64,000 bases of DNA from Aphelenchoides besseyi (taxonomy: Eukaryota > Nematoda > Chromadorea > Rhabditida > Aphelenchoididae). The notes below the pieces were generated by a model that saw only the letters and a program-made list of their open reading frames with translations, made no database searches and was not told where the DNA came from. Shown here in pieces: positions 12,761 through 25,414 of the stretch. Each line of letters starts with the position of its first letter. Positions within the stretch are counted from its first letter, which is position 1. The DNA lies in contig JAMPIQ010000002.1 in the NCBI GenBank assembly GCA_024699855.1, positions 9,362,001-9,426,000 on the forward strand. The letters are read 5' to 3'. A program made the translations under genes and the position numbers.

Positions 12761-15700
12761 ATGTATCACGTGTTCTATGTAAACGATGGATACATGCTGG
12801 CGCTGGAAATATCACCGGTTGGCTACTTTCGTGATTTACATCATGAACTGACGCTAAAAACGGGAGTTTCGCCCGGTGATCAAGTGTTTTTTTTGGGCGG
12901 TGGTGAAGCACTAATCGGCGACTATCCTCTTTCTTCGTATTCGGATGCTGGTACCGAGTCGAACCCAATCTACTTTGTTAAACGATTTTCCTCCGAACAC
13001 GATCCAATCAACAGTCGGGAGGAAGAAGGAATAAACAATTTGATTGAAAGTAAGTCAATGCTTTTCATTGCCGTGCAACTCTTGAATTCAGATTGGCATC
13101 GTGATGTCGATCAACTACATGGTCAACAAATCAAACAGACGCTCATTTACGCCTACAGTGAGACGGGAGAAAACGGAATTCGTATGGGTGAGACGTTGAT
13201 TCGATTTTGCGCCAAGATCGTCGCTGAACATCAATATCTAAGTCAGGGATGGTCGGCAGTAATTCAGAATATGAGCGAAAACATGGCACAAATTACCCAT
13301 CGTTTCGCTCGTGCATATCGGATTTCTCAACGTTTACCACAAATTCGAAAGCATTCACAAGCGTGGGTCAATGATTTCGATCCGGTTTTTGAAGCTCTGT
13401 CACGAGTATGTTGAATGTAGCTTGACTTCAATTCTTACTATTGAGATTTAGATCAAAGTCCCGAACTATTTGTTGAATAAATCGCCCACTGGATCTCAAG
13501 CAGAATCGAACACTAACATTTCGGACAGTATAAGTTTGTACGAATGGATTGATAACCACGATCCGCTTTACACGTTGGACACATTGATCAAACATGTTTC
13601 TCAACACATTGAAATGGTGCGTTCTAATCGAGTTCCATTCTTATGCTGATTTCTAGTTGGACGATAGCGCCATCAAGAAAGCAGGTGCATCGTTGAAGAT
13701 TGTGAAAGAACTGAATCGACGAACCGAATATCGAAATATACGCGGAATTGACAAACGACTGGCAATGTTGGATACAAATTTAGTTGAGTTGGAGGGCAAT
13801 TTCAACAAACTCAAGGAGATGACAACGAAACTTCTGCATCCACATTCAGATCAAAATAATTATAGGGTAGGTGGAAAAAGAATTTGAAATATTCAGTCAT
13901 TTATTGTTGTAGCAGATAATAAATGAACAACGCGATCGAATCGCTCAAGTGTCTACAACATTGGAACAGTTCACCAAATACGCACATTTGTTTCTGAGTT
14001 CAAAAATGGAACTACTCAGGAATGTTCGCCAAAGGTTGGCCGGATGGATTCGTCAGAGCTATGAACATCTGCAAATTGCACATACCGAGTTGACACTTTT
14101 CGAAGGTAAATTCAACGGATTTCGCCAACGTCTCGATTTGGTTCGACAAGTTCGCGAAGCTCCGATTCTTTACGTCGCTGCTGTCTCCGAAGTTATTCGT
14201 CGTCAAGCATTTCGTACCGAATTCGATTGTTGGCTGATGATGTTCATCCAAAAATGCTCCGAGTTTATCAAAAGCGAAAACACCACTCGTGCCGAGTTCT
14301 ATTGCAAACTGGAAAAACATTTTTTGCGAGAGATTTTCAAGGAAATGGGGGACGAATTGCCAAACTTTTGTCCTCACAAAGTCAAATTCGACATGAAGCT
14401 TCCACCCGTAGATGCACAACTGTTACGTGAGCTTCGTGAAGAATTGCGTGGTCGCAAGGATTTCGAAGAGCTTTTCAAAGTATCATCTCCCGACGTTTTT
14501 GGTCGTTTGTACATCGAAGATCCGAAATCTGCACCGTCACCACGAAGTCGCGAACATATGGGTTTCTTACAACGTGAGGAGTCGTTTTTCGTACAAGACA
14601 AAGACGACCACACAATTGAGTCCAAGTTTCCATCAACAACATGGCTAAAGTACGTTCGAAAAACGTCATTCATTAGTTGTTCTCATTTTAGTGCCGTGGA
14701 TGAACCATCTGAAATGTCGCCGTTAACTAATCAGTTCTACTTGTCGCGTGCCGGTGGCTCCAATTCTTCGTTAAATTCGGACAGCAACGTGACTACACCG
14801 TCAGATCTGTTGCCAAACTTGGAGTCAATCAAACCGCTACATCGCGATAGCATTCCACGTAATGTCGGTACTCCTTCATCCGTTGATTTGACTTCGCCCG
14901 CATCCATTCATCCTGATCGACATCCAGCAAATGCTGCAGCTCGTCGCTCGATGCCTTCGACTGGTCGTCGGCCAATTTTCCACGCTGGTGGTGACTCGCA
15001 AGTCTCGTTAAAAATGGACGAACAAGAAATGAGTGACTCGACAACACCCCTCTACAATACTCCAATGCTTTCTCCAACGACCGTCTCAACTAATCAACTC
15101 GATGATCATTCGAGCCGTAGTCAAGTTCGCCAGGAATCAATAATCGAACGCAACAAAACTCGTGACGATTATGTTTTTCTGCAAGGACGTGTTGCCGAGT
15201 TGTCTGCAGTGAGTAACGGAAATCATAGCCTAAACTCATTTTTTTTATAGGAATTAGCAGCGCTACGCGTGGAGTTCACGAAACAGTCGGGTGATGTACA
15301 AGAACATGCGGAGAGTCAATTTCAATCGCTAGTCGATAAAATGAAATCTGTTCAAGAGTTTGCGAAAGAACAACAAGAAGCCTGCGAAAAAGCAAATGAA
15401 AGCTTGAAGGCACACGAAACGGATCACGAATCAATAGCAACACAAATCAGCGAATTGAAAGCCGAAAACGAACAGTTACGTGAGACTTTAAAGGTACGTG
15501 AACATCAACTTTATGATTATAAGATAACTCGATTTAGTACGAGAAATATGCCAGAGCTGAGAAAGAGTCCCTTCTCCATCAAAAAGAAGAACAATTGGAC
15601 AAAATGAACAACGACATTCTGAAGACGATTCAAGCAAAAGACGATATTCAAGTGGAGTTGTTGCAGGCTCAAACGGAAAAACAACAATTGGAATCGAGAA

Positions 15701-16922
15701 TTGAAGCTGCAGCAAATGTCGACTTTCTTTCAATTGAACTTGACATCGTCAGTCAGATTCTAAAACGTGAACTTCAGGTAACCAAGACGGTGATCATCTA
15801 GAGTTTCAATTTCAATTATTACAGCCGGAGGAAATTGACCAAGTTCGAGCAGAGATTGAGAAGAGGAAAGCAGTTCGTCGAATCGATGTCGAACCATTGA
15901 CTGTCAATGAAACTACTCTTCGAATGGAATACGAGAATGCTTTCAGGGTAAGTGCGACGACAACATCAAGAAGTTTGGTTCTGGTTTTCAGCGAAAAATG
16001 GCTTTTGTTGTTCAAGGGATTGAGGAAAAGAAGAACGAGGAGTTGGCAAAAATGCGAGACGAAATTGAAACCGAAAGTAAGGCCGAATACGGTCGTTATA
16101 TTCAAAAATTGGTAAGATTCAATTTGGTAACAATTAACTTTTACGCATCTTTTATAGAGGGATCGTATAAATGAAATGGAACAAAAAGTTCAGTTCTATG
16201 AGAGCACTTCCACTGCCCTCACTACAACATCCATCAATTTTCCAAGCACAATCAACGAATCGTTTATATCAACTCCAATACCCGAGTCTGCTCGATTCGT
16301 AGACGAGGAAACGGATGAACAAATCGAAGAAGTTACTCGACCAATCGACGAGTGTACAGTTGATGTAAATAACGACAAGAAAACGCCAACTCCAACAACC
16401 AAACTATTTGAAGAGAAAGATGGCGATGAAGACGCTGATGATCAAACGATTGCCGCCGTCAAGAGTTGCACGGTTAGCACTCAAACCAAATTACGTGGCC
16501 GAGATTTACGAATGATGATTACCATGTACGAAATCAGCGAGGGTTGGGGCGTTATTTTAGTGTTCAGTAAGACGCATAACTCGTTCTGTGTCTTCACCAT
16601 GAGTACGTCGTTGTATTTCGTGAAACAACGAAGCTTACGCAAATTGGGAATCGATTCAAATGTTGCCGCAACGAAGAACACGATCGTTTTTGCTCGAATT
16701 GCAAACGTCGAATTGTGTGAAACTAAGAAAGCACCAAATCGGTAACAAAATCAATTCATCAAACTCACAATAATCGATCTTTTCAGATACAATTTGCCTC
16801 CAAGTACTCGATTCTACCGGGTGGACGTTCTGCCGATGCCGATTTCCGGATTCTCCGTTGGAACTCCAGCCGAGCTTCGTTTTGTCACGGCAACATCCGC
16901 CAGTTCGTCACACACGATTTAA
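12761..16922 (+). CDS. RB1CC1: RB1CC1/FIP200 (ATG11-type) autophagy scaffold
   Basis: Twelve exons: 12761-13049, 13092-13405, 13452-13616, 13657-13866, 13913-14649, 14692-15208, 15251-15493, 15538-15777, 15825-15947, 15992-16111, 16158-16741, 16787-16922; 1225 aa. The N-terminus is a ubiquitin-like fold (FYVNDGYMLALEI) with the family's SYSDAGTESNPIYFV turn. A helical ATG17-like region follows to about residue 480. A Ser/Pro-rich linker and a long coiled coil (about 745-990) come next. The C-terminal claw domain (about 1090-1225) shows EGWGVILVF, SLYFVKQRSLRKLG and STRFYRVDV. FIP200, EPG-7 in C. elegans, holds the ULK1 kinase complex together and recruits cargo receptors through the claw. The ATG at 12761 is chosen because the frame upstream lacks another ATG. 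Introns 13050-13091 and 14650-14691 are both 42 nt with no in-frame stop. Confidence 0.95.
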
Positions 16923-17044
16923 AGCTCCTTCCATCGTTAAATCACTGCTCTTAAGATTCGATTTATCAAAAACCTCAAAACGTTCAGAAACATCCTTCGC
17001 AATTCATCGACATGCGTTTGACTTGTTTTGTTTGTTCGAATGTA

Positions 17045-17050
17045 AATAAA
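17045..17050 (+). terminator. AATAAA poly(A) signal of RB1CC1
   Basis: AATAAA 123 nt after the RB1CC1 stop. Confidence 0.55.
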
Positions 17051-18287
17051 AATATAACCGTGAGTGTAGTTCAATATGGCGGTTAGCACTAATAAGAAGA
17101 GCAGACGAACATTTGGATTTCTTTGCTTTTCAACTTCGTGGCTTCGAAGGTCGTTTGGGGTTCTTCGATTGAATAACCCTTTCGCGTAATTGAATCCGCT
17201 GAAATTCAAAAGATTGAGTGAATAAGCGCATAAAGCTGTGGAAAACGGCGGAAGGAAGCGGTCGAAGAAAATGCACACGCGCATCTGTAGATTTGCTTCT
17301 GACAGTCGGCAACATGCACGTTTTGTCAGAGGTTGCTCGGATTCCTCGACTTTAACGTTTTTTCGCCACTTCTCGATCACTCAGGACGTGATCTTGTCGA
17401 CCATAACGGCAGTCCAATTTTGCGGTTGTGTGCGTGTGAATGTGAGGTCGACTTTTGCAACATAGTTCAATGGCTAAAATTAATTTTTATTTCGGCTCCG
17501 AAGTCGCTCGGATTCCGCGTCTACCTCAGGTTCTTGTTCTTTGATATTCAGATTGGCACGCAATGTTTTGTTCCTTAGATTCAAACACATCATTCTCTTC
17601 GACTAATTGGCTAAGGATTCCGAGTTGAAAGTTCCGTAATCCTCACACATTTTGAAAGCGGAAAACACCAATCAAACAAAATTCGATTTACGTTACACCA
17701 CAGCAGAATGTTTTCTGATAATCAAACTTCGACTCAACATCCGCGTTATTCGCTTCGTTCGACCACCACTGATTTCGTTGGCAATTTTGCAGCTAACGAA
17801 ACGAAAGTGGGCGGAGCTACAGGACGACGAGCAGAACTTATGGAGCGTCGGAATTCAAACAACAAAAAAGAAACAACAAGAAATTTCTTCTTTTACGTCC
17901 AGGAAACCGCCGCAGACGGTTTGAACCCGAATGTCGGATTTCAGTCAACATCAATTTTTGAAAGCTGATTAATTTTGGTCTGCTTCTCGTGTGTTAATGC
18001 GTTCGACGATATATAAGAGGACGTTGAAAGCCATTTGAGTATGTTTGCGTTACACGCCGTCGAGTATATTGATTCATTTTTGTAATTGAATTAGAAGATA
18101 AGCGGGTAGCTGTCGTAGATGGCTTGCAAGAACAAGTCGATGTTCTTTCGGGCTTATGAAAATTCGCGTTCTTGATTCAATTTTTGCTCAACCACCGAGA
18201 TTTCTAGTTCTGAAATCCCCAGTACCCTAAACGCAGTAATGCGTTTATTTTTCCGTCCATTATCCAAGAAACTTTTTGCCGCTTATC
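17051..18287 (+). other. Intergenic region upstream of gar-2
   Basis: 1.2 kb with scattered short open frames on both strands, none forming an exon chain or showing a domain. It should include the gar-2 promoter. An ATATATAAGA stretch at about 18009-18018 could be a TATA-like element or simply AT-rich sequence. Confidence 0.4.
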
Positions 18288-21200
18288 ATGCTTGACGCGG
18301 TGATCAACTCAACTGATGAGCTGAATAAGCTTCCCATATGGCATTCTCCTTACCATCCCATAGTGCAGGTTTTCGATTGTCTCTTAACTTTCCATAAATT
18401 TTCAACATTCAGGCGCTTATTTGGATTGTAGCCGCGTTGTTGAGTTTGGAAACAGTCATCGGAAATGCAATGGTCATAATCGCCTGGAAAATTGACAGGT
18501 CGATTAGCAAACAAGTTTAGATCAATTGAGTGCAAAGAATGAATAATACTTTGTAGGCCAGCAATCGATATATTGTTTCCTTGGCATTAAGGTAAGAGAA
18601 CAAACACCAATAAACACAATCCGCTAGTCTCTAATTTTACATTAAAAGTGAAATTGAATTGATTTTTTCAGTGATTTGATCATCGGCATCGAAGGGATTC
18701 CGCTCTTTACTGTTTATGTCGTAAACGGTAAGTCCAATTCGATTTCAGTTGCAATTGCCAATACGCAAAAAAACGAACTTTGCTTCGTTTCAGGTGACCG
18801 ATGGCCTTTAGGTTCGATTGCGTGCAACACGTGGCTTTTCCTCGACTACACTTTGTGTTTAGTTTCTATTCTTACTGTTCTTTTGGTTAATACCATTGAG
18901 CAAGAAGCCATTTTAAATAGGAATTTTTAGATTACAACCGATCGTTATTTGTCCGTTTGTAAAACGGCCCAGTACTTGAAATGGCAAAGTACCATGAAGA
19001 CCGAGATCTTGATTGTTTTATCTTGGGTCATTTCGGCCACAATATTTGGAGTGATGATCTACTTCTGGCCGCTCATAAGCGGAGATACAAAGTTGAAAAT
19101 CAAGCCAAAATTAATTTCAAAATTCTTTCAGTGAAAGACCAGACGACGAATGTTACGCTCCATTTCTAGCCAATCCCTACGTCAATATGGGTATATTCGA
19201 TTAGGTTTAAATAACTACAAATTTCGTATTTCAGCAATGTACATTATATACTATTGGTGAGTGTTAGTTGCCAAGTCATTTCATCGACTAATTTCGATTG
19301 AACGTCAGCAGGTTTTATGATGTTGACCCAAAACAATGAAGAGGTTCAAATACTTGAAACAACTTCTAATCGCATTTGAATGATTGGTTGTAGTTGGAGT
19401 TTTTGTATTAATTTCATTACTTCAAACTTTTTTGTCGACGAAATGAATTGGCAATGAAACGACTATTAATGTTTAAGGTCAACGTTGGTAGCTATGCTAA
19501 TATTGTACCAAGTAAGTTCGCCGACCACTTCAGAAGTCGCCGCTGAAGCGTAAATTCAATGCGTGGACAGCATCTTTCGGAGCCGCCCGCTTCAACACTG
19601 TTTGATCTCCAGAGCACATTGGCTCTTAGGCACGCGAGGAGTAGAATTTCCAGCCATGACTGCATTTAAAACTTTTTCGGTGTTAGCCGACTATTTTCAT
19701 CGCAGAAGTCATGAAGTTCGTTTGGCTGCGTTTCGTTTAACTCAAATTGAATGTAGCCAGAGCAAACGGTGACCATTGAAAACAAAGATTATCGCAAAGT
19801 TCATTAGTTGTTATTTGGAAGTAACATGCACCAGAATCTGCAAACTTGTTAGTTCATCTCCAATGAGATCCGTTCCCAAACCAAATTGAATTTAACTGAA
19901 AGCGCACAAAAACGAATTTGTTTTGATTTCATTCGTTTTCTTCTCGTAAACTTTTCTGATGACACGTTCCCCTCACTTGGAACGTGCTCGAGCAAACCAA
20001 AAGCATAAAGATTGAAGTATAACGAAAGTATCTCTGCCATTTGCAGGGGATTCATAAGGCAGCAAAGAACCTGGAGAAGAAGGCAAAAGCTAAAGAGCAT
20101 CGTCATATCGCTCTGCTTTTGACACAACGTCTTGGAACACAGGTAATTACGAAATCGCATTTGAGTCTTCCTTTACCACAACCGTATGGTCACAATTGCA
20201 AATTTTAGGTTGGCGTTAGTCTGATGTTACAGTCGGAACGAGCGAACTCACTTCGTCATGACACCAAAGACAGCGGCTACCATACAAACAATGTAAGTCG
20301 ATCACCTTTAACTACTTTTCTGTGCAATCTCTTCTTTCACAAGACAAGTTTGTTTCAATTTCCGAGAATTTCGGGTTGTCAAGTTCGTGATACGAAAAGA
20401 ATTTTGGTCCGAAATTCCCGAAGGTATTCGGAGCTGCGAACAAGAACGTGTGGTGCAGAAATCACTTGTACGAGCATCAAAAACGAGGAATTTGGCTTCT
20501 TGTTTTGACGGATCTGACAAATTGAACGCGTGCAGACAAACTTCTTCGTGACATCAAAAAACTTTAAAATTCAATTCTTCCACGCACCGAAATGGAATAC
20601 TGACAAGATTGAAATTAAAACACAAACAAATTACGTTTCCGCCCAACATATCAATTGATGTATGCTTTTGCTAACAATTTGTTTTGTTACATCCAAATCT
20701 TTGATGGATTTCGAGCTCACCATCAAAGACAACCACAGGTCACGCGTTCTGGGACCAAATTCCCGTATTTTTTGAGAGGGAAATGGTTGGGAAAAGAGTG
20801 GATGGGTAATTGTTGACCACTACCGGAAACGTTAAGTACCGTCGAATGCACTCTTTGAAATCATGAAGATTCCAAAAACTTGGCAACTACCGCCTTGGGA
20901 TTCGTCTTTGATAATACTCGTCATGAAGTTCGATGAGATGAAGCGAAAAAAATAAGCAATTTCCTCGGACATTCAAAACCCAGACGGTTCTTAATCAATG
21001 GAAGTTTTTGTAACAAACAATCTACTTCCTCAAACTTATTAAGTTCAATTACCCAAAGTATTGCAGTTGTCAAACAACGTCAACGAATATCCCGAAGCTT
21101 TAACAGCAAATCAAGGCAAAATGCCACCTCGACCATCAACCACAATTCGTCGAGAACCGCTTTCGCTGAAACGATCCTTTTCGCCGGGATTCAGTTTTCG

Positions 21201-22847
21201 AAAACGTGCTAAACGATTGTCAATGAGATCATCAGTGCGATCGGTTAAATCGATTCCAACGGCCAAAATAAGCGAAACTTCAACGACGAGCGTAGCACTA
21301 AAACCCGCGATGTTGTTGAAAAAAGAGGATTCAGTTGCTGCAATAAAGGTGAGTACGAATCTCGTTGCTTAGTTTCCGCGATGCTTAATTGTCTTAACAG
21401 TTTGCTGTGTTTGGTTTGAAGAGTGTGATAGGTGGTGTAATTGAGAAGCAAGCTGATGATTAACACAACAATCATGTACGAAGTTTGATAGTGACGTGTA
21501 ATCTGAAAATCCTGGTCGTTGGTGATTAGTTTTTTGCTTAGGTACACTCGGTTTCTGATGTGCGGTGCCAGAGGAGATTTATCGTTAAAACACGTATTCT
21601 TTCAGGAAATCTTATTAAGAGAAAATACAGCAACTGTAGAGTCAATAAGCACGCTGTTTCATGACGATAGTTATAGTTCTCTGTTACAGTTCACCTCCAC
21701 AATACTCGAATCTCCACCCGATCCAACCCGTTCAGACACCACGTCCGTGATTCTAAGTCGTAGACTTAGTCACAAGTCAACTCACACGGTAAGCAGCTCA
21801 AAACGGATAGTCGATCTCTTAATGAAAATTGAAAACGAAGGCTTTGAAAATTGTAATCTGCAAACAATTACTTTAGTTGTCTTTAACAAGTATGCCAAAA
21901 ACAGAAGAATGGAAATCGATGGAAAATGTCGTGCCGATTGCGACCGCCGAAGCTGCCGATACACCGCTGGAAAATGGATGTCAAAAAGAAAATCATTTGA
22001 ATATCACGCGGCCAGCAAAGACCAATGGACGTTGGTTCGGCAGCTTTCGATTTCAAGTGGCAAAATTTCGTCGAAGATCACGCAAAAAGCAGAGCTCAGT
22101 TCGTCATGATAATCGCAAAAGCCTACAGTCAAGATCCATGTCAACTTCTTCAAGGTATGAACGAAACTAAATATGAGGGAATACCTGTAACCTTGAATTC
22201 AGCGATTCCTCAGATGTTGAGTCGCCGAAACGAGCTCCAAAAAAACCACTGCCCATGGTGACAGTAACTCGAGAAGCAAAGAATCAATCGGCACAATCGC
22301 CACAATCGCCTGATCGTTCCAGTGAGCCATTTCTCGGCTCTTCGGGGTTAGTCACTTGTATTCCACGATTCGAGTAGCTTGATTTTAGTGTCACACGTAA
22401 AATTTCCAACATCTCTTCGTTCACAAAAGATACCAGTGAACGTGTGATTTCGTCGCTATTTTCACCGATTGCCGCATTGAATCGCGGTCGGAAACGAACT
22501 AAAGCAGAACGTCGTGCTCACAAAGCCTTTCGAACAATCACATTTATCGTCGGGCTGTTCGCTATCTTGTGGTCGCCGTATTACGTTGTGGTAAGTTGCT
22601 TTTACTTTCCGTTGAACAAATCTTTAGGCAACAATCTACGGTTTCTGCAAAGGAGAATGTATACCGTCGTTGCTCTACAACTTGTGAGTAATTGACAGTT
22701 GATCGTTAAATTCTTGCTGCTTGTAGAAGTTACTACATGTGCTACTTGAATTCATCCGGTAATCCGTTCGCGTACGCTCTCGCAAATCGCCAATTTCGAA
22801 CGGCTTTTCTTCGGATGTTCCACGGAAACTTTCGTCGGGTAATGTGA
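18288..22847 (+). CDS. gar-2: G-protein-coupled acetylcholine receptor, GAR-2 type
   Basis: Eighteen exons: 18288-18368, 18413-18514, 18557-18591, 18672-18727, 18794-18885, 18931-19091, 19132-19190, 19235-19256, 19478-19511, 20047-20142, 20209-20292, 21067-21348, 21606-21788, 21877-22154, 22203-22346, 22389-22590, 22628-22683, 22727-22847; 695 aa. Short N-terminus with an NST glycosylation site, then seven transmembrane helices. Amine-receptor marks are present: ALSDL in TM2, the ligand aspartate D109 in LFLDYTL of TM3, DRY at 126-128, WSPYY in TM6 and NPFAY in TM7. The third cytoplasmic loop is very long and basic (about 215-590) and starts AAKNLEKKAKAKE, as in GAR-2. GAR-2 is a Gi/o-coupled, atypical muscarinic receptor that dampens motor-neuron release. 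TM6 has YY where classic muscarinic receptors have YN. AATAAA lies at 22883-22888. Introns 9-10 and 11-12 are long for this genome (535 and 774 nt). Confidence 0.95.
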
Positions 22848-22888
22848 TCTCGTACAACCTTGTAAATATAAGTATATGCTTCAATAAA

Positions 22889-23774
22889 GGTTTTATCAAC
22901 GAAGGTTTTTGCCAAAGTAGCGTAAACCAACTTTCGGGTCCACTCATTGAATGCAGTTAATTGACAATCTAACAGTCCTTAGCGTTTGCCAATCCGCTTG
23001 CTGTCAAGAGAGTCATCTCTCGATTGTATGATACACGAATAGAAAAAGTGCTGACAAACACACTTCAGGTTCGTGGAATTAAGAAATCGCATACGAAGCT
23101 GTTTTGTAGGAGAGAGTAGAAATCAAGAACGTTGCACGAAACCACAGCATTCACTCTCGTCGGTTGTTTTCTTCGGAAAAGCTGTGAAGTGGTCGAAGAC
23201 AAAAGCCATCAGTCAGTTTCCTGGTAATTCCACTGCACGGTCGAACTGCGGCCACGTTCTTGTTAAACGCATTTATTGAATTTCGGAATATGTTGGACTA
23301 TCGCTCATCAGAGCGGCCACGTTTATTTTTTGTCGAGACGTCTGTTCGGAGCGCTCGCGTTTGCGTTTTTTGTTCTCCAAAAAGACGCAAAATTGGATTT
23401 TCGTGAAAAAATCATCGATAGACGTCGGGCGCATGATATGCGAATTAGAAGTAAAACAACAACACGATTTTGACTCGGAATTTTTAGACGTTTTTGACGA
23501 ATAAAAATTCTGTCTGCGCTTCTCCGCTTTCCGCTTCCACACGCCGCCATGGTCGTGTTTTCCTTTTCTTCCGTGGACATTCTTCGCTTGGATGCGCGTT
23601 TTTTTATGCCGCCACGTCGTGAATTGGGGCGAGAAAAGATGATGACTTTTAATTGCGGCCAAGAACCTGGTTGATGAGTAATCGCAGTCATTTTGCAGCT
23701 CCTCCTCGAACATCGAGCTGTCGAACGCAGTCGGTTAGTCACTTCGATTGTTTCGCAAATCGTTCCGATCCACG
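22889..23774 (+). other. Intergenic region upstream of the PITP gene
   Basis: Nearly 0.9 kb between the gar-2 poly(A) signal and the PITP start. Basic open frames on the minus strand (23273-23742) look like by-products of A/G-rich sequence and show no domain. It probably contains the PITP promoter and 5' UTR. Confidence 0.4.
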
Positions 23775-24888
23775 ATGATTATCAAAGAATAGTGAGTTTG
23801 TTTTTGGATGTTTTGTGATTATGCTGATTTTCAGTCGAGTCGTTCTTCCGATGTCTGTCGAAGAGTATCAGGTCGGGCAGCTTTTCTCCGTGGCCGAAGC
23901 GTCCAAAAACGAGACTGGCGGCGGTGAAGGTGTTGAAGTGCTGAAAAATGAACCCTTCAACAACTTTCCTTTGTTGAATGGAGCCTTCGATAGTGGCCAA
24001 TATACGCATAAAATATATCATTTGCAATCGTAAACTCTTTTTGTAGATCCAATATAATCCTGCGGTTTTCAGTAAAGTCCCCGCACTTTTGCGTAAAGTT
24101 GCTCCTCGTGGATCGTTGGCGATTCACGAAAAAGCGTGGAACGCGTATCCGTACTGTCGAACGGAACTATCTGTAGGTCTTATTAAACTTCAATTATTAT
24201 TGCGTTTTTAGAATCCCGATTACATGGGCGATAACTTCTTTGTGCGTATCGAAACGATGCACTTAAACGATCGCGGTACAACTGCCAATGTAAACGGATA
24301 TCCCGCTACGAAACTTCATTGCTGTTCGTTTTAGGCACACAGTCTTAAGCCTGATGTGTTGGCCAAACGAGACGTTGTGAACATCAACATCGCCAATGAT
24401 AACGAGTTTTTGAATCGCGAAGTGAGTTGGATTCTGGAGTTTTTCACAGTCTTTTTGTTCAATAGGATGTTAAACCAGAAACATCACCTCGACTCTTTTA
24501 CTCCGAACGTACGGGACGTGGTCGACTAGATCCGGCAACTTGGAGACAAGACTGCGAGCCGGTGATGTGCGCGTACAAGCTCGTAACCGTTTACTTCAAA
24601 TGGTTCGGTTTGCAGAATATGGTCGAAACTTTTGCTCACAAAGTACGTTTTTCTATCATTCAATTTGGTTATTAGTTTACCTTAGCAATATCCACGTCTT
24701 TTCTCCAAATTTCATCGCGAAGTCTTCTGTTGGATTGACCGTTGGTATGGACTGACGATGGCGGATATTCGAGAATTAGAGCGATTGGCACAACAGGAAT
24801 TAGATGAGGTATGTAAAAGCTTACAGGGACTTAATCTCTGTTATTTTAGGCTCGAAAATCTGGTACCGTTCGTGGAATGGTCGCTTAA
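23775..24888 (+). CDS. Class I phosphatidylinositol transfer protein (PITP alpha/beta type)
   Basis: Eight exons: 23775-23791, 23835-24029, 24073-24172, 24212-24289, 24335-24421, 24466-24642, 24686-24808, 24850-24888; exactly 271 aa, the length of vertebrate PITP alpha. It spans the full START-like fold: [19 protein letters not shown] at the start, THK (inositol headgroup contacts), [31 protein letters not shown] and a C-terminal GTVRGMV. These soluble proteins move phosphatidylinositol and phosphatidylcholine between membranes and support phosphoinositide signalling. One visible change is KWF in place of the membrane-inserting WW pair of mammalian PITP alpha. The first exon is only 17 nt and encodes MIIKE plus part of a Tyr codon. 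Convergent with mut-7. Confidence 0.96.
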
Positions 24889-25115
24889 ACGCCCACTCAA
24901 AGCTTTCGCGTTGCTGGTTTGTGCTACGGCCGATCAATCTCGTTTTCGATTTCTTAATTATTCTAATCATTTTCCTCTTGTTCTGATTAATTAAACCGCT
25001 TTTCATTCCTTCTAATCGTTTGTGAAGCGCTAGATTTGTGTTATTAAAAGGTTCGATTGTTTGAGATGCCATCTATGAACCGTATATCGCATGAGAACAC
25101 TGGGAAATTTTGTAC

Positions 25116-25154
25116 AATAAACAACACGAATACAAACTCCTTGATGCTTTTATT
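25116..25154. terminator. Facing poly(A) signals of PITP (+) and mut-7 (-)
   Basis: AATAAA at 25116-25121 lies 228 nt after the PITP stop. TTTATT at 25149-25154 (AATAAA on the minus strand) lies 261 nt beyond the mut-7 stop. If both are used, the two 3' UTRs overlap slightly. Confidence 0.45.
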
Positions 25155-25414
25155 ATACATAGACTTCCCCAAACAAATTCACAGGTTAGTTAAAGCTGGA
25201 ACGTATAAGCACGTTATGCAAACATGGAGATTAATAACACAGATAAACAAAATTGAAAAAGTTAGAGGAATGAGACGATAGGAGGATGAGAGAGGTTAGA
25301 CGTATTGAAATACGTAAAATTATAGAGTTAGAGCTTTTAAAACTCTGAGATAATGTTGACTATTTGCAGAAATATAACATGACTATTTGGGCACCACTAA
25401 TAAGTTACAGGCGA

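Noticed and set aside
19512..20046. Possible extra gene or exon inside the 535-nt gar-2 intron
   Set aside because: The 69-codon frame at 19563-19772 has no domain, and the receptor reading is continuous across the intron without it.
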